Source: Candidatus Cryptobacteroides gallistercoris
GTDB lineage: Bacteria; Bacteroidota; Bacteroidia; Bacteroidales; UBA932
Direction of reading: 5' to 3'
Assembly: GCA_017694835.1 (NCBI GenBank)
Contig: JADIMJ010000075.1
Location: forward strand, 1-34,540
Length of the DNA stretch: 34,540 bases
The notes beneath the pieces are model-generated. The model ran no database searches, was not told where the DNA came from, and saw only the letters and a program-made list of their open reading frames with translations. The translations under genes and the position numbers were made by a program. This document shows, in pieces, positions 7,847-16,290 of this stretch; within the stretch, counting starts at the first letter, position 1, and each line of letters opens with the position of its first letter.

Positions 7847-9058
7847 ATGATAATTCTTGTTCTTAATTGCGGCAGTTCGTCCCTCAAGTACCAGCTTCTG
7901 GACATGAAGGGCGACAATGTCTATTATCTGCTTGCCAAGGGGCTTGTGGAGAGAATCGGTATGGAGACCGGGTGCATCAAGCACAGGGGGGCTCTTGAGG
8001 AGCAGTATGTGAAGGAAATGCCTATTGCCGACCATACGGTTGCCATAAAGGCTGTCATCGATGCTCTTCTTGACAAGAAATACGGCGTGCTTGAGAAACT
8101 GGAGGACATAGAGGCAGTCGGTCACCGCGTGGTGCACGGCGGGGAGGAATTCATGAGCAGCTGTCTTGTCAATGATGCAGTTGTGGCCAAGATAGAGGCA
8201 TGCTGTGACATAGCGCCTCTGCACAATCCTGCCAATCTTCTCGGCATCAGGGCTGTGACCAGCGTGCTCCCTTCTGTCCCGCAGGTCGCAGTGTTCGACA
8301 CTGCCTTCCACCAGACCATGCCGGCATATGCCTACATGTATTCGATTCCTTATGAGTATTATGAAAAATACCGTATACGCCGCTATGGCTTCCACGGCAC
8401 CAGCCACAGGTATGTTTCCGAGAAGGGGGCCAATTTCGTCGGCCTTGACCCTACGAACTGCAAGGTCATAACATGCCATCTCGGCAACGGCAGCTCGATT
8501 GCAGCCGTAGTCAACGGCCAGTCGGTCGACACTTCCATGGGCTTCACGCCTCTCGAGGGAGTGACGATGGGGACGCGCTCCGGCAGCCTTGACCCGGATG
8601 TCGTGACATATATCCAGGAAAAGGAGCATCTTTCTCCTGAAGAAGTCAGCAGGATTCTCAACAAGAAGAGCGGTTTCCTCGGGGTGTCCGGAATCTCGTC
8701 CGACGCGAGGGACCTTGATGCTGCGGCCAATGCAGGGGAGCCGAGGGCGAAGCTTGCACTCAAGAAACTTACATATGAGGTCACCAAGTATATCGGGGCA
8801 TATGCTGCCGCAATGAACGGCGTTGACCTTATTGTATTCACAGGCGGCATAGGCGAGAACAACAGCCGTCTGCGCCGCAGGGTGTGCGAGAACCTTGAAT
8901 TCATGGGAGTGAAGTTTGACTATGAGGCAAATGTGGCCACAGGAAAGGATACTCTCATATCCCTCCCTGACTCAAAGGTCAAGGTCGCCGTCATCACCAC
9001 GGACGAAGAGCTTGTCATAGCGCGTGATACCATGCACATCGTGCAGGCCCGCGCCTGA
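7847..9058 (+). CDS. ackA: acetate kinase
   Basis: Interconverts acetyl phosphate + ADP and acetate + ATP in the cytoplasm; in a fermenter this is the ATP-yielding last step. Length (403) and motifs are those of AckA: LVLNCGSSSLKYQLL (phosphate-binding N-terminus), VGHRVVHGGEEF, VFDTAFHQTMP, RYGFHGTSHRYVS, CHLGNGSSIAAV, DTSMGFTPLEGVTMGTRSG and IVFTGGIGENNSRLRR. No pta (phosphotransacetylase) lies beside it. The next genes are ptb and buk, so either a distant Pta or the neighbouring Ptb supplies acetyl phosphate. Propionate kinase activity is common in the family and cannot be excluded. It has its own promoter at 7776-7807. Confidence 0.97.
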   Translation: MIILVLNCGSSSLKYQLLDMKGDNVYYLLAKGLVERIGMETGCIKHRGALEEQYVKEMPIADHTVAIKAVIDALLDKKYGVLEKLEDIEAVGHRVVHGGEEFMSSCLVNDAVVAKIEACCDIAPLHNPANLLGIRAVTSVLPSVPQVAVFDTAFHQTMPAYAYMYSIPYEYYEKYRIRRYGFHGTSHRYVSEKGANFVGLDPTNCKVITCHLGNGSSIAAVVNGQSVDTSMGFTPLEGVTMGTRSGSLDPDVVTYIQEKEHLSPEEVSRILNKKSGFLGVSGISSDARDLDAAANAGEPRAKLALKKLTYEVTKYIGAYAAAMNGVDLIVFTGGIGENNSRLRRRVCENLEFMGVKFDYEANVATGKDTLISLPDSKVKVAVITTDEELVIARDTMHIVQARA

Positions 9059-9072
9059 CCGGAATATCTGCC

Positions 9073-9117
9073 GAAGACGGATATACTGAAGTCGGATATA
9101 CATAAGACAGATTTTAA
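9073..9117. repeat. 15-nt imperfect tandem repeat between ackA and ptb
   Basis: gaagacggatatact (9073-9087) is followed directly by gaagtcggatataca (9088-9102), then a decayed third copy (taagacagattttaa, 9103-9117). The first two copies differ at two positions. It fills most of the 76-nt gap. I see no TAnnTTTG element or terminator-like hairpin in the gap, so ackA and ptb may be co-transcribed across it. Confidence 0.75.
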
Positions 9118-9134
9118 AGAAAACAGAATATTAT

Positions 9135-10043
9135 ATGTTTACAAAATTTGAAGAAATCTTTGCGGAGCTCGCCGGCAGGGGGGCCCGCAAAAGAATGGTG
9201 GCAGCGTGGGCTGTCGACGGACATACAATAGCTGCGGCAAGCAAGGCCGTGGACCTCGGCATTGTCGATGCGACTCTGGTGGGTGACGAGGGCATGATCA
9301 GGGAGCAGTGCGAAAAGGAGGGCATAGATGTCAACAAATTCCGCGTGCTTCACAATCCTGTTGAACTTTCAGCTGTTACCCAGGCTGTCACTATGGTCAA
9401 CCAGGGCATGGGCGACATACTGATGAAGGGCCTGTGCAGCACTGACAAGTTCATGAGGGCCATACTCAACAAGGAGACGGGGCTGCTTCCTCCGAAGGCT
9501 GTCCTCAGCCATGTTGCCGTGCTTGAGAATCCGAATTATCATAAGCTTCTCTTTGTCAGTGACATGGCCGTGATTCCGCTTCCTGACCTGAGTCAGAAGA
9601 AAGCCATGCTCGGATATCTTGTGAATACTGCCCATGCCATGGGGATAAAGACTCCCAAGGTTGCCCTCATTGCAGCGACCGAGCAGATGCTCGAGAAGAT
9701 GCCTGCATGCGTGGAGGCCGCCGTCCTCGCTAAAAAAGTCGACCGCGGGGAAATCAAAGGCTGCATTGCCGACGGTCCTCTCGCACTGGATGTCGCCGTT
9801 GACATGGAATCCGTTGAAATCAAGAAACTCGTCAGTCCTGTCGCCGGGGATGCGGACTGTCTGCTTTTCCCGAACATCGAGTCGGCAAATGTGTTCTACA
9901 AGACCAATTCCAAGCTTGCCGCCAATGTAAAGCAGGCCGGCATGGTGGTGGGCGCCAAGGTCCCTTGCGTGCTTTCCAGCCGTGCTGACAGCATTGATAC
10001 CAAGCTTAATTCCATCGCAATTGCGGCAATGTCGGCGAAGTGA
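9135..10043 (+). CDS. ptb: phosphate butyryltransferase
   Basis: Converts butyryl-CoA + phosphate to butyryl phosphate + CoA, the step before butyrate kinase. The 302-residue protein belongs to the PTA_PTB family. Visible features are AAWAVDGHTIAAASKAVDLG, DILMKGLCSTDKFMRAIL, VLSHVAVLENP, CIADGPLALDVAVD and the C-terminal PCVLSSRADSIDTKLNSIA. Size and the DGPLALD motif fit Ptb better than Pta, which is longer. Only one base separates its stop from the buk ATG, so ptb and buk are clearly one transcription unit. Substrate range is often broad in this family (isobutyryl-, valeryl- or acetyl-CoA), so the true acid could be a branched one. Confidence 0.93.
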   Translation: MFTKFEEIFAELAGRGARKRMVAAWAVDGHTIAAASKAVDLGIVDATLVGDEGMIREQCEKEGIDVNKFRVLHNPVELSAVTQAVTMVNQGMGDILMKGLCSTDKFMRAILNKETGLLPPKAVLSHVAVLENPNYHKLLFVSDMAVIPLPDLSQKKAMLGYLVNTAHAMGIKTPKVALIAATEQMLEKMPACVEAAVLAKKVDRGEIKGCIADGPLALDVAVDMESVEIKKLVSPVAGDADCLLFPNIESANVFYKTNSKLAANVKQAGMVVGAKVPCVLSSRADSIDTKLNSIAIAAMSAK

Positions 10044-10044
10044 T

Positions 10045-11163
10045 ATGCAGGGAAGGGTATTGGCTATAAACACAGGTTCCACATCCACCAAGATAGGTTA
10101 TTCCGCAGACGGAAACATGGTGTTCGAGCAGAACCTTGTGCACAGCGTATCCGACCTTTCCAGATACAGTTCCGTGATGGCCCAGGACCTTATGAGAAAG
10201 GATGCCATCACGGATTTTCTTTCGGAAAAGGGGATTCCGCTGTCTGACATAGACATAGTGATGGCCAGGGCAGGACTGATCACTCCGGTGGAGACCGGGG
10301 TGTATGAGGTCAATGCCGCCATGCGCCGGGCTCTTGTGGAGTCGCGCAACGGGGTCCATGCCTGCAATCTCAGCGGACTGATAGCTGATGAGATTGCGTG
10401 GGAGATCAATGAGGCCAGAAGGGCCGCCGGAAAGCCTGCATCATGCAGGGCCTACATCGCGGATGCCGCTATGGCTGACGAGATGCTCCCGGAAGCCAAG
10501 GTCGGCGGCCTTCCTGAATTTCCCCGCCGGGCATTGTGCCATGCGTTGAATTCAAGGGCAATGGTCAGGCGCTATGCCAGAGACCATGGGACTGATTACA
10601 TGTCATTGACCGCAATCGTCGCCCACATGGGAGGCGGGACTTCAGTGACCCTTCACAGGGGAGGGAAAATCATTGACACCAATGATGCGCACGGAGGCGA
10701 CGGGCCCCTGAGTGCCGAAAGGGCCGGGACTGTCCCCGGGTTCCCTCTCGTGGAAATGTGCTTCAGCGGCAAAATGACCAAGGAGCAGGTCAAGAAACGC
10801 CTTGTCGGAGGCGGAGGCGCCGTGGCATGGTTCGGGACGAATGATTTCCGGGAAATTCTGAAGATGGCCTCGTCCGGGGACAGGAAAGCCGCGACATTCA
10901 TTGACGGCTATTGCCTGAGTGTGGCCAAATATATCGCCGGCCTCTCGGCGGATGTGTGCGGAAAGGTGGATGCAATCATTCTGACCGGAGGCATAGCGCA
11001 CAGTGCCGCAATGATGTCCGCAATTGCCGACAGGATCTCTTTCATTGCGCCCGTTGCGGTGTATCCCGGGGAAAATGAGCTTGAATCCCTTGCCGACAAC
11101 GGCTACAGGGTGTTGTCCGGGGAGTTTGATGTCAAGACATATTCCGGAAGCGAGGGAGACTGA
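10045..11163 (+). CDS. buk: butyrate kinase
   Basis: Converts butyryl phosphate + ADP to butyrate + ATP, completing the route begun by Ptb. The 372-residue protein is in the acetokinase/ASKHA superfamily: VLAINTGSTSTKIGYSADG (phosphate 1), HMGGGTSVTLHRGGKIIDTN (phosphate 2), HGGDGPLSAERAGTVP and AIILTGGIAHSAAMM (adenosine). The frame is open upstream to 9982, but that part overlaps ptb in another frame, and ATG 10045, one base after the ptb stop, is the natural start. Its last 61 nt overlap, on the other strand, the end of the serine hydrolase gene. Confidence 0.95.
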   Translation: MQGRVLAINTGSTSTKIGYSADGNMVFEQNLVHSVSDLSRYSSVMAQDLMRKDAITDFLSEKGIPLSDIDIVMARAGLITPVETGVYEVNAAMRRALVESRNGVHACNLSGLIADEIAWEINEARRAAGKPASCRAYIADAAMADEMLPEAKVGGLPEFPRRALCHALNSRAMVRRYARDHGTDYMSLTAIVAHMGGGTSVTLHRGGKIIDTNDAHGGDGPLSAERAGTVPGFPLVEMCFSGKMTKEQVKKRLVGGGGAVAWFGTNDFREILKMASSGDRKAATFIDGYCLSVAKYIAGLSADVCGKVDAIILTGGIAHSAAMMSAIADRISFIAPVAVYPGENELESLADNGYRVLSGEFDVKTYSGSEGD

Positions 11164-12518
11164 ATGTCCGGCAGGACGCCGGCGCGGAAGAAAATTCTGC
11201 TGCCGGGTGCGGCGGAGAACATATTTCTTTCAGGAAGCAGGGGGCTGTAAAGTTCCCTGCATTTTTTGAAGAGTGCCTCAGTATATCTTGCAAGTCCGGG
11301 TCCCCGCCAGGTGCTGGTGTTGGTGATGAGAATCCAGCATTCCCCGTCGGGAAAATATTTGATGAGGGCGCTTGTCCCCGAGAATGTCCCTGTCCTTGTC
11401 CATTCGCCGTCCGGCTTGGTGTCGTTCCATCCGAGAGAAAATGTCTCGCTGTCGAAATATTCAGTCATTGCAGCCACACTTTCAGGACTGATTATATCCG
11501 GTATTTCCGGCCTCCCGTCTATCGATGCGACGAATCTGCAGAGCTCGGCCGGCGAACCGACCCATGCTCCGGCTCCGGAAAGACTTTCAATGTCATTGCC
11601 TCCGTAGCATTTCTCGACCAGTTTCCCGCTCAGGTTGAATTCGGGACACGGTTCGGAACCCTCATGCATATAATACCTTACTTCATTAGGGTAGCGGTCT
11701 TCATAGTAGTTGCCGGCTATGTGCATGTCGTGGCAGCCGGCCGGTTCAAGGACATTCGCCCTTATGAAAGTCTCGTAATCCGTCCCGGACACTTTTTCAA
11801 TTATCATTGACAGCAGCAGGTAGCCGAAGTTGGAATATTGCTGCCAGGACCCCGGGGCATAGCCCAGCTGTCTCTTGAGCATGCATCTTGTCAGTGTCTC
11901 GCTGTCAGGGGCCCCGTCAAGCCTGAACTGGCGGATTATGTCTCTGGTGGAGAACATGGGGTCGCCCAGCGAGCAGGTGAAGCCGCCCTTGTGCCTGAGC
12001 AGGTCCTCGACGGTAATCCGCATGTAATTCCGTTTCTTTCCGATTGCAGCAGTATACATTGAGTCGCAAAGGATTCCGGACGGGCCGAATACAGTGTCCC
12101 CCAATGCAAGCTTTCCGGTTTCCTGAAGTTTCATTATGCCCGTTGCCGTGATGAGCTTGGATACAGAGGCCATCCTGAGTATGTTGCCGGGGCCCATCGG
12201 AATATTCTTCTCTTCGTCAGCCCAGCCGTAGCCTTTGGCAAAGAGAAGGGAATCATTGCGCATTACTGCAAGCGACAGCCCCCTGAGGTCCCATCTCTTC
12301 CTGTAGGCCTCGACTAGCCTGTCCATCCCCGAAAGTCCCCTGATGTCCGACATGGAGTTGGTCAGGGTGTCATTCAGGCTCAATATGGTCCTCTCTCCGG
12401 AAAAGGCGGGCTGCAAGGTGTTCCTGTCATGTGTCGACGCGGACATGACAAAGAATATGCTCGCGGCTGCAAGCATGCATACGAGGCTTATTGCCAGCTT
12501 GTTTCTGTTTCCTCCCAT
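11103..12518 (-). CDS. serine hydrolase, beta-lactamase class C / PBP-like
   Basis: Exported or membrane-anchored serine hydrolase of the class C beta-lactamase/DD-peptidase family (471 residues). An N-terminal hydrophobic segment (LAISLVCMLAAASIFFV) is followed by the fold. The catalytic SxxK is Ser118-Val-Ser-Lys121 and YxN is Tyr228-Ser-Asn230. A RTGTFSGT stretch near 375 sits where KTG or HxG is expected. Members can be peptidoglycan peptidases, esterases or D-amino-acid amidases; the sequence does not decide. The C-terminal 20 residues are encoded antisense to the end of buk. It begins 2 nt after the stop of the kinase-like gene, so it is the last gene of the minus-strand run from nrnA. 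Confidence 0.9.
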   Translation of the reverse strand: MGGNRNKLAISLVCMLAAASIFFVMSASTHDRNTLQPAFSGERTILSLNDTLTNSMSDIRGLSGMDRLVEAYRKRWDLRGLSLAVMRNDSLLFAKGYGWADEEKNIPMGPGNILRMASVSKLITATGIMKLQETGKLALGDTVFGPSGILCDSMYTAAIGKKRNYMRITVEDLLRHKGGFTCSLGDPMFSTRDIIRQFRLDGAPDSETLTRCMLKRQLGYAPGSWQQYSNFGYLLLSMIIEKVSGTDYETFIRANVLEPAGCHDMHIAGNYYEDRYPNEVRYYMHEGSEPCPEFNLSGKLVEKCYGGNDIESLSGAGAWVGSPAELCRFVASIDGRPEIPDIISPESVAAMTEYFDSETFSLGWNDTKPDGEWTRTGTFSGTSALIKYFPDGECWILITNTSTWRGPGLARYTEALFKKCRELYSPLLPERNMFSAAPGSRIFFRAGVLPDIQSPSLPEYVLTSNSPDNTL

Positions 12519-12520
12519 TG

Positions 12521-13132
12521 TTATCCGAGCATTCCTGCCCTGTCGGCAAAGTCTATGATATAGTCCGCTGTCCCGGAGATGTCCAGGATTGAAGAGTCAA
12601 TGCAGAGGTCATAGTTTGATGCCATGCCCCAGTTGCCGAATGTGAAGTAATTGTAGTAGGTCTCTCTTTTCCTGTCAGTCCGGGAAATGAGTTCCTCGGC
12701 TTTTTCCGGACTGATTCCGAGCCTTTCGGACACCCTTTTCTTCCTTGCCTCAAGGGGGGCGCAGATAAATACGTCAAGGGTACATCCTCTGTCTCGCAGA
12801 ATGTAGTCGGCGCATCTGCCGACTATTACGGCTGATTCCTTTTCCGCTATGTCCGCAATGACGCTGCTCTGAATCTTGAACAGTTCGTTCTCATTGACAT
12901 AATTGTCAGGAATGCCGAATCCGTGCGAACTGAAGAATGACGAGAAGGAGAAGAGATTCCTTTTCTCGTCCTTTTCCCTGAAAAAATCCTTGCTGAATCC
13001 GCTTGCTTCCGCCGCCTTTGTTATCAGTTCATTGTCATAGACATTGATTCCGAGTTTTTTCCCGAGTTCAAGAGCGACCTGCTTGCCCCCGCTTCCGAAC
13101 TGCCTGCCTATGTTTATTATTATCTTTTCCAT
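12521..13132 (-). CDS. cytidylate kinase-like protein
   Basis: P-loop kinase of the cytidylate-kinase-like family (203 residues from this start). The N-terminus IIINIGRQFGSGGKQVALEL holds the nucleotide-binding loop. Also seen are INVYDNELITKAAEASG, SAVIVGRCADYILRD, DVFICAPLEARKKRVSERL and RKRETYYNYFTFGNWG. The authentic housekeeping Cmk is a different branch, so the substrate is not certain. I chose ATG 13132 because the GRQFGSGG element normally lies within about 15 residues of the N-terminus; ATG 13153 adds MQKMNHK. Genes of this kind are often found next to MATE transporters, as here, for reasons not known to me. Confidence 0.85.
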   Translation of the reverse strand: MEKIIINIGRQFGSGGKQVALELGKKLGINVYDNELITKAAEASGFSKDFFREKDEKRNLFSFSSFFSSHGFGIPDNYVNENELFKIQSSVIADIAEKESAVIVGRCADYILRDRGCTLDVFICAPLEARKKRVSERLGISPEKAEELISRTDRKRETYYNYFTFGNWGMASNYDLCIDSSILDISGTADYIIDFADRAGMLG

Positions 13133-13168
13133 CTTGTGATTCATTTTTTGCATTTGTCTTGTGTGGCT

Positions 13169-14557
13169 TCAGATTTTGCTTCCGAGTATTGACGGGTCGT
13201 CACCGTCCTTGAGTTTCCCGAATTTTCTCAGGAGATCCCACATCAGTATGGCGGAAATGATGAAAGCAGCAAAGTCCGCAATAGGGAAACTTATCCATAC
13301 CCCGAGGTTCTCGAAGAACAGCGGGAGGACATAGATGCATGGAATCAGGAACAATATCTGGCGGGCCATGGAGAGAATGATCGCCTTGTTGACCATGCCG
13401 AGGCACTGGAAGAAGTTGGACGACACCATCTGGAATCCGACAAACGGAAAGGCGAGCGTCAGAATCCTCAGCCCTTTGGCGGAGAAGTCAATCAGCTGCT
13501 TGTCTGAAGTGAATATTGACACTGCCTGCTGCGGAAACAGCATCGCTATCAGGAAGCCTGTCGTGGTGATGACAGTGGCGTATTTGACGGTGGTCCACAT
13601 GACGGACTTGACCCTCGTGTAGTTCCTTGTGCCGTAGTTGTATCCTGCAATAGGCTGCATCCCCTGGTTGAATCCCATGACTATCATGATGAAAAGGAAG
13701 CTTATCCTGTTGACGATGCCGTATGCTCCGATGGCGGTGTCCCCGCCGTATTTGCCCAGCTGCTGGTTGATGAACAGGGTCACTATGCATGCTGCCGAGT
13801 TCATGAGGAACGGAGCCAGTCCTATTGAAAGGGAGTCCTTTGTTATCCTCCAGTCAAGCCTGAAGATTCCTCTGCTGAAATGGAGGAGCCTGTCCTTGCG
13901 GCTGAAATACCTGAGTATTATGACAAGGGAGACTGTCTGGGCAAGCACCGTGGCTATTGCGGCCCCGCTTATGCCCATGTCCAGCCAGAATATCAGCACG
14001 GGAGCGACCGCCGTATTGATTACTACGGACAGTATTGTCAGCATCATGGCGAATTTCGGCTGCCCGGATGCCCTCAGCACGCTGTTGAGTCCGAGGTACA
14101 GGTGCGTGACGGCATTTCCCGCGAGGATTATCCGCATGTATTCCCTGGCGTAGACGATGGTGTTGTCGCTGGCCCCGAAGAAATACAGTATCGGGTCAAG
14201 GAAAATGAGGGACACTGTCATGAAGAACAGGCCGATGATTATATTCAGTATGACCACATTGCCGAGCACCTTATTGGCAATGCCGTAGTTCTTCTGCCCG
14301 AGCAGGACCGACACGAGAGTCGTGGCCCCGACGCCGACAAGTGTCCCGAAGGCGGCGGACAGGTTCATCAGCGGGAATGTGACTGCAAGCCCGGCTATGG
14401 CCAGCGGACCGACTCCGTGTCCGATGAAGATGCTGTCGATTATATTGTAAAGGGAAGATGCCGTCATGGCTATGATTGCCGGCACGGCATAGTTTTTCAG
14501 AAGTTTTCCTATCGGTTCTGTCCCGAGTTCAACCGGAATCGCTGATTTTTCTGCCAT
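13169..14557 (-). CDS. MATE family efflux transporter
   Basis: Twelve-helix multidrug/toxin antiporter of the inner membrane (462 residues, usual length), driven by Na+ or H+. The N-terminal half shows LLKNYAVPAIIAMTASSLYNIIDSIFIG, VGPLAIAGLAVTFPLMNL and GVGATTLVSVLLGQKNY, all typical of the MATE/MepA branch. The second half repeats the pattern with GFNQGMQPIAGYNYGTRNY. Cargo cannot be deduced. Its ATG is 4 nt after the stop of the double-FKBP lipoprotein gene, so the two are co-transcribed. Confidence 0.95.
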   Translation of the reverse strand: MAEKSAIPVELGTEPIGKLLKNYAVPAIIAMTASSLYNIIDSIFIGHGVGPLAIAGLAVTFPLMNLSAAFGTLVGVGATTLVSVLLGQKNYGIANKVLGNVVILNIIIGLFFMTVSLIFLDPILYFFGASDNTIVYAREYMRIILAGNAVTHLYLGLNSVLRASGQPKFAMMLTILSVVINTAVAPVLIFWLDMGISGAAIATVLAQTVSLVIILRYFSRKDRLLHFSRGIFRLDWRITKDSLSIGLAPFLMNSAACIVTLFINQQLGKYGGDTAIGAYGIVNRISFLFIMIVMGFNQGMQPIAGYNYGTRNYTRVKSVMWTTVKYATVITTTGFLIAMLFPQQAVSIFTSDKQLIDFSAKGLRILTLAFPFVGFQMVSSNFFQCLGMVNKAIILSMARQILFLIPCIYVLPLFFENLGVWISFPIADFAAFIISAILMWDLLRKFGKLKDGDDPSILGSKI

Positions 14558-14561
14558 TCGT

Positions 14562-15659
14562 CTATTCCTCCGGATTTTCTGTGAACTCTATTTCGAAGAT
14601 GAGCGGCGCATATCCCGGTATCATGTCCCCGCTGCCGGAGTAATTGTACCCGAAGTCTGACCAGAACATCCCGGCTGCCCTGGTCACCCCTTCTCTGCAG
14701 CTCATCCGCCACAGGGTCTTTGCAAAACCGGTGATGACCGAATTCCCGTCGTCTCCCATCTTTATCGAAGAGTAATTCTCCCCCCATGTAATCTTTACCG
14801 GGGCGTACTCTTTTCCGGATGTGTATATGTTGTTGTCTTTCGCCACTCTTTCAATCGTCGTGTCGAATGCCTGTCCGTCAAGGCGTCTTCCGATATAATT
14901 GATATATACCGTGGTGTCCGTCGCGAACAGTGTCGAAGCAGTGTCCGTGTCAAGCCTTTCTGTGTCATAGCCTGCCAATGCGCCGTCTGCATATATCTCT
15001 CCCTCATAGTAGAATCCTGTCTCGGCCGTATCGGAAGGGGAAAGCTGTGTGAAAAGCCCGAGCTGATTGTCTTCCACGAATTCTGCCATCCGGTCTGACT
15101 GCCATGCGGATATGTCTTCGGTCTGGCCGACGAATTCTATGTCATAGATTGCATTGCTGTTGCCGGTCACGTTTTTGAGATATTCCTCTTCAGTGTCGTA
15201 TCTGGCCGAGGAAGACATCCATCCCGGTATTATTGCCTGTCTGCGGCCTCCTGTCCTCATTCCTCCGAGGTCAAACATGGCGTAGTAGACGCCGGCTGTC
15301 ATGGAGCTGGTCATCCATACTTCCGGACCATAGTAGTTCTGCTCCTTGTAGGTGTTGAGCTTCATGGCGTCTTCTTCCCTCGTGGAGGAAGTTATGTTCC
15401 CGGAAAGGTCCCTTACGGCATATTCCACGAAAAGATACCCGTCGCTGATTTCTTCACCGTCGCCTGTGATTTCGTTGTCCTCGTCTATGTATATCCAGTG
15501 CTCAGACTTTGTCCAGTCCGGATGGTTCACTTGCATCCATGCGTCAAAATATCTTTTCTCGGTTTCATTCGCCGGGGTTTCCGGATGTGTGGCGCACCCC
15601 GCGGCTGCAGCGGCTGCAGCTGCGGCGGCAATCGTCAAGAAAAAGCCTCTCATGTTCAT
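14562..15659 (-). CDS. lipoprotein with two FKBP-type prolyl isomerase-like domains
   Basis: A 365-residue lipoprotein. Its signal is almost pure alanine (ten Ala in a row) with lipobox AAGC (Cys22). Residues about 75-205 form one degenerate FKBP-like domain (GYLFVEYAVRDLSGNI, then GGRRQAIIPGWMSSSA, then YDIEFVGQ). Residues about 245-362 form a second (TTVYINYIGRRLDGQAFDT ... MIPGYAPLIFEIEFTE). The final IPGYAPLIFEIE strand is classic FKBP. Both lack several aromatic pocket residues, so they may act as chaperones, not isomerases. Outer-membrane or periplasmic protein folding is the likely setting. A good promoter lies just upstream (15703-15734). A later start at 15653 is possible. Confidence 0.8.
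   Translation of the reverse strand: MNMRGFFLTIAAAAAAAAAAGCATHPETPANETEKRYFDAWMQVNHPDWTKSEHWIYIDEDNEITGDGEEISDGYLFVEYAVRDLSGNITSSTREEDAMKLNTYKEQNYYGPEVWMTSSMTAGVYYAMFDLGGMRTGGRRQAIIPGWMSSSARYDTEEEYLKNVTGNSNAIYDIEFVGQTEDISAWQSDRMAEFVEDNQLGLFTQLSPSDTAETGFYYEGEIYADGALAGYDTERLDTDTASTLFATDTTVYINYIGRRLDGQAFDTTIERVAKDNNIYTSGKEYAPVKITWGENYSSIKMGDDGNSVITGFAKTLWRMSCREGVTRAAGMFWSDFGYNYSGSGDMIPGYAPLIFEIEFTENPEE
15601..15630 (-). repeat. 9-nt alanine-codon repeat in a lipoprotein signal
   Basis: On the plus strand gcggctgca is repeated twice and then continues irregularly. On the minus strand it encodes the ten-alanine core of the FKBP lipoprotein signal. Slippage by one unit would add or remove three alanines in frame. 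Confidence 0.6.
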
Positions 15660-15676
15660 GTCTCTGATTTTTCAAT

Positions 15677-15734
15677 CCTGCTTGTGCAGGCACATAATCT
15701 TGCAAAGATACTATTTATTCCGATACATTCTCAA
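15677..15734 (-). promoter_or_regulatory. promoter and leader hairpin of the double-FKBP lipoprotein gene
   Basis: On the minus strand, TATCTTTG (15710-15703) matches TAnnTTTG exactly, and TTG (15734-15732) lies 21 nt upstream, inside the 3' end of the preceding gene. The -7 element ends 43 nt before the ATG. A small perfect hairpin (CCTGC, 4-nt loop, GCAGG; 15677-15690) falls in the leader. This gives the FKBP-MATE-kinase-hydrolase part of the run its own promoter. Confidence 0.65.
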
Positions 15735-16290
15735 CCAAAATATGGTAGGCAAGGGCGGAGTTAGCAGGAATCGTGCCGACATGGCGGTTCCCGTAGCCGT
15801 ATTTCCCGGAAAATATGATGATGCATTCTTCTCCTGCCCGGACTCCTTCAAGACCGTAGTACAGGCCTTCAAGGAGTTCATCCTTCTCCAGCCTTACCGT
15901 CTTGACGCTGAAGTCGGCCCCGGTAAGATTCCATCCCGCTTCCGCGGCAAAGGCCTCGCTGTTGGTGGCGAACATGTTTGAGGTGTTCAGGCTTCCGCTG
16001 CTGAATACATAGCCGGCATAGTAGAATGACACTGTGCCGCCGCGTCCGAGGGCATTGCCGCTGCCTCCTGAAATTATGAGTCTGTTTGACCCGTGGTTAT
16101 GGACGATGCTGTAGTTTTCGTTGCTTTCCAACTGGGAGGTGATGAAACTGTCTATCCTGTTCTCCTGTGAGGAATATGTTGTCTCGAGGCTTTGCTTCGT
16201 GCATCCTGCCGTGAATATGGCGGCAGCCGCGGCAAATGATGCCGCAGCCCTCTTGAGTCCGTGCCGGAATATTTCAAATGCCCTGTCCAT
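15715..16290 (-). CDS. FKBP-type peptidyl-prolyl isomerase lipoprotein
   Basis: A 191-residue lipoprotein with signal and lipobox TAGC (Cys30). One FKBP domain fills the C-terminal 120 residues: GGTVSFYYAGYVF, then LLEGLYYGLEGVRAGEECIIIFSGKYGYG, then GTIPANSALAYHILV. The GLxGVRxGE..I.....YGYG pattern is diagnostic for FKBP. It should catalyse or assist proline-limited folding at the outer membrane or periplasm. It overlaps the 3' end of nrnA by 17 nt, so the pair is translationally coupled. It also directly precedes a second, double-domain FKBP lipoprotein, giving two paralogous folding factors in tandem. Confidence 0.9.
   Translation of the reverse strand: MDRAFEIFRHGLKRAAASFAAAAAIFTAGCTKQSLETTYSSQENRIDSFITSQLESNENYSIVHNHGSNRLIISGGSGNALGRGGTVSFYYAGYVFSSGSLNTSNMFATNSEAFAAEAGWNLTGADFSVKTVRLEKDELLEGLYYGLEGVRAGEECIIIFSGKYGYGNRHVGTIPANSALAYHILVENVSE

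Noticed and set aside
9982..10044. Upstream extension of buk within ptb
   Set aside because: It overlaps ptb in another frame; the glycine/threonine phosphate loop sits properly near the N-terminus only from ATG 10045.
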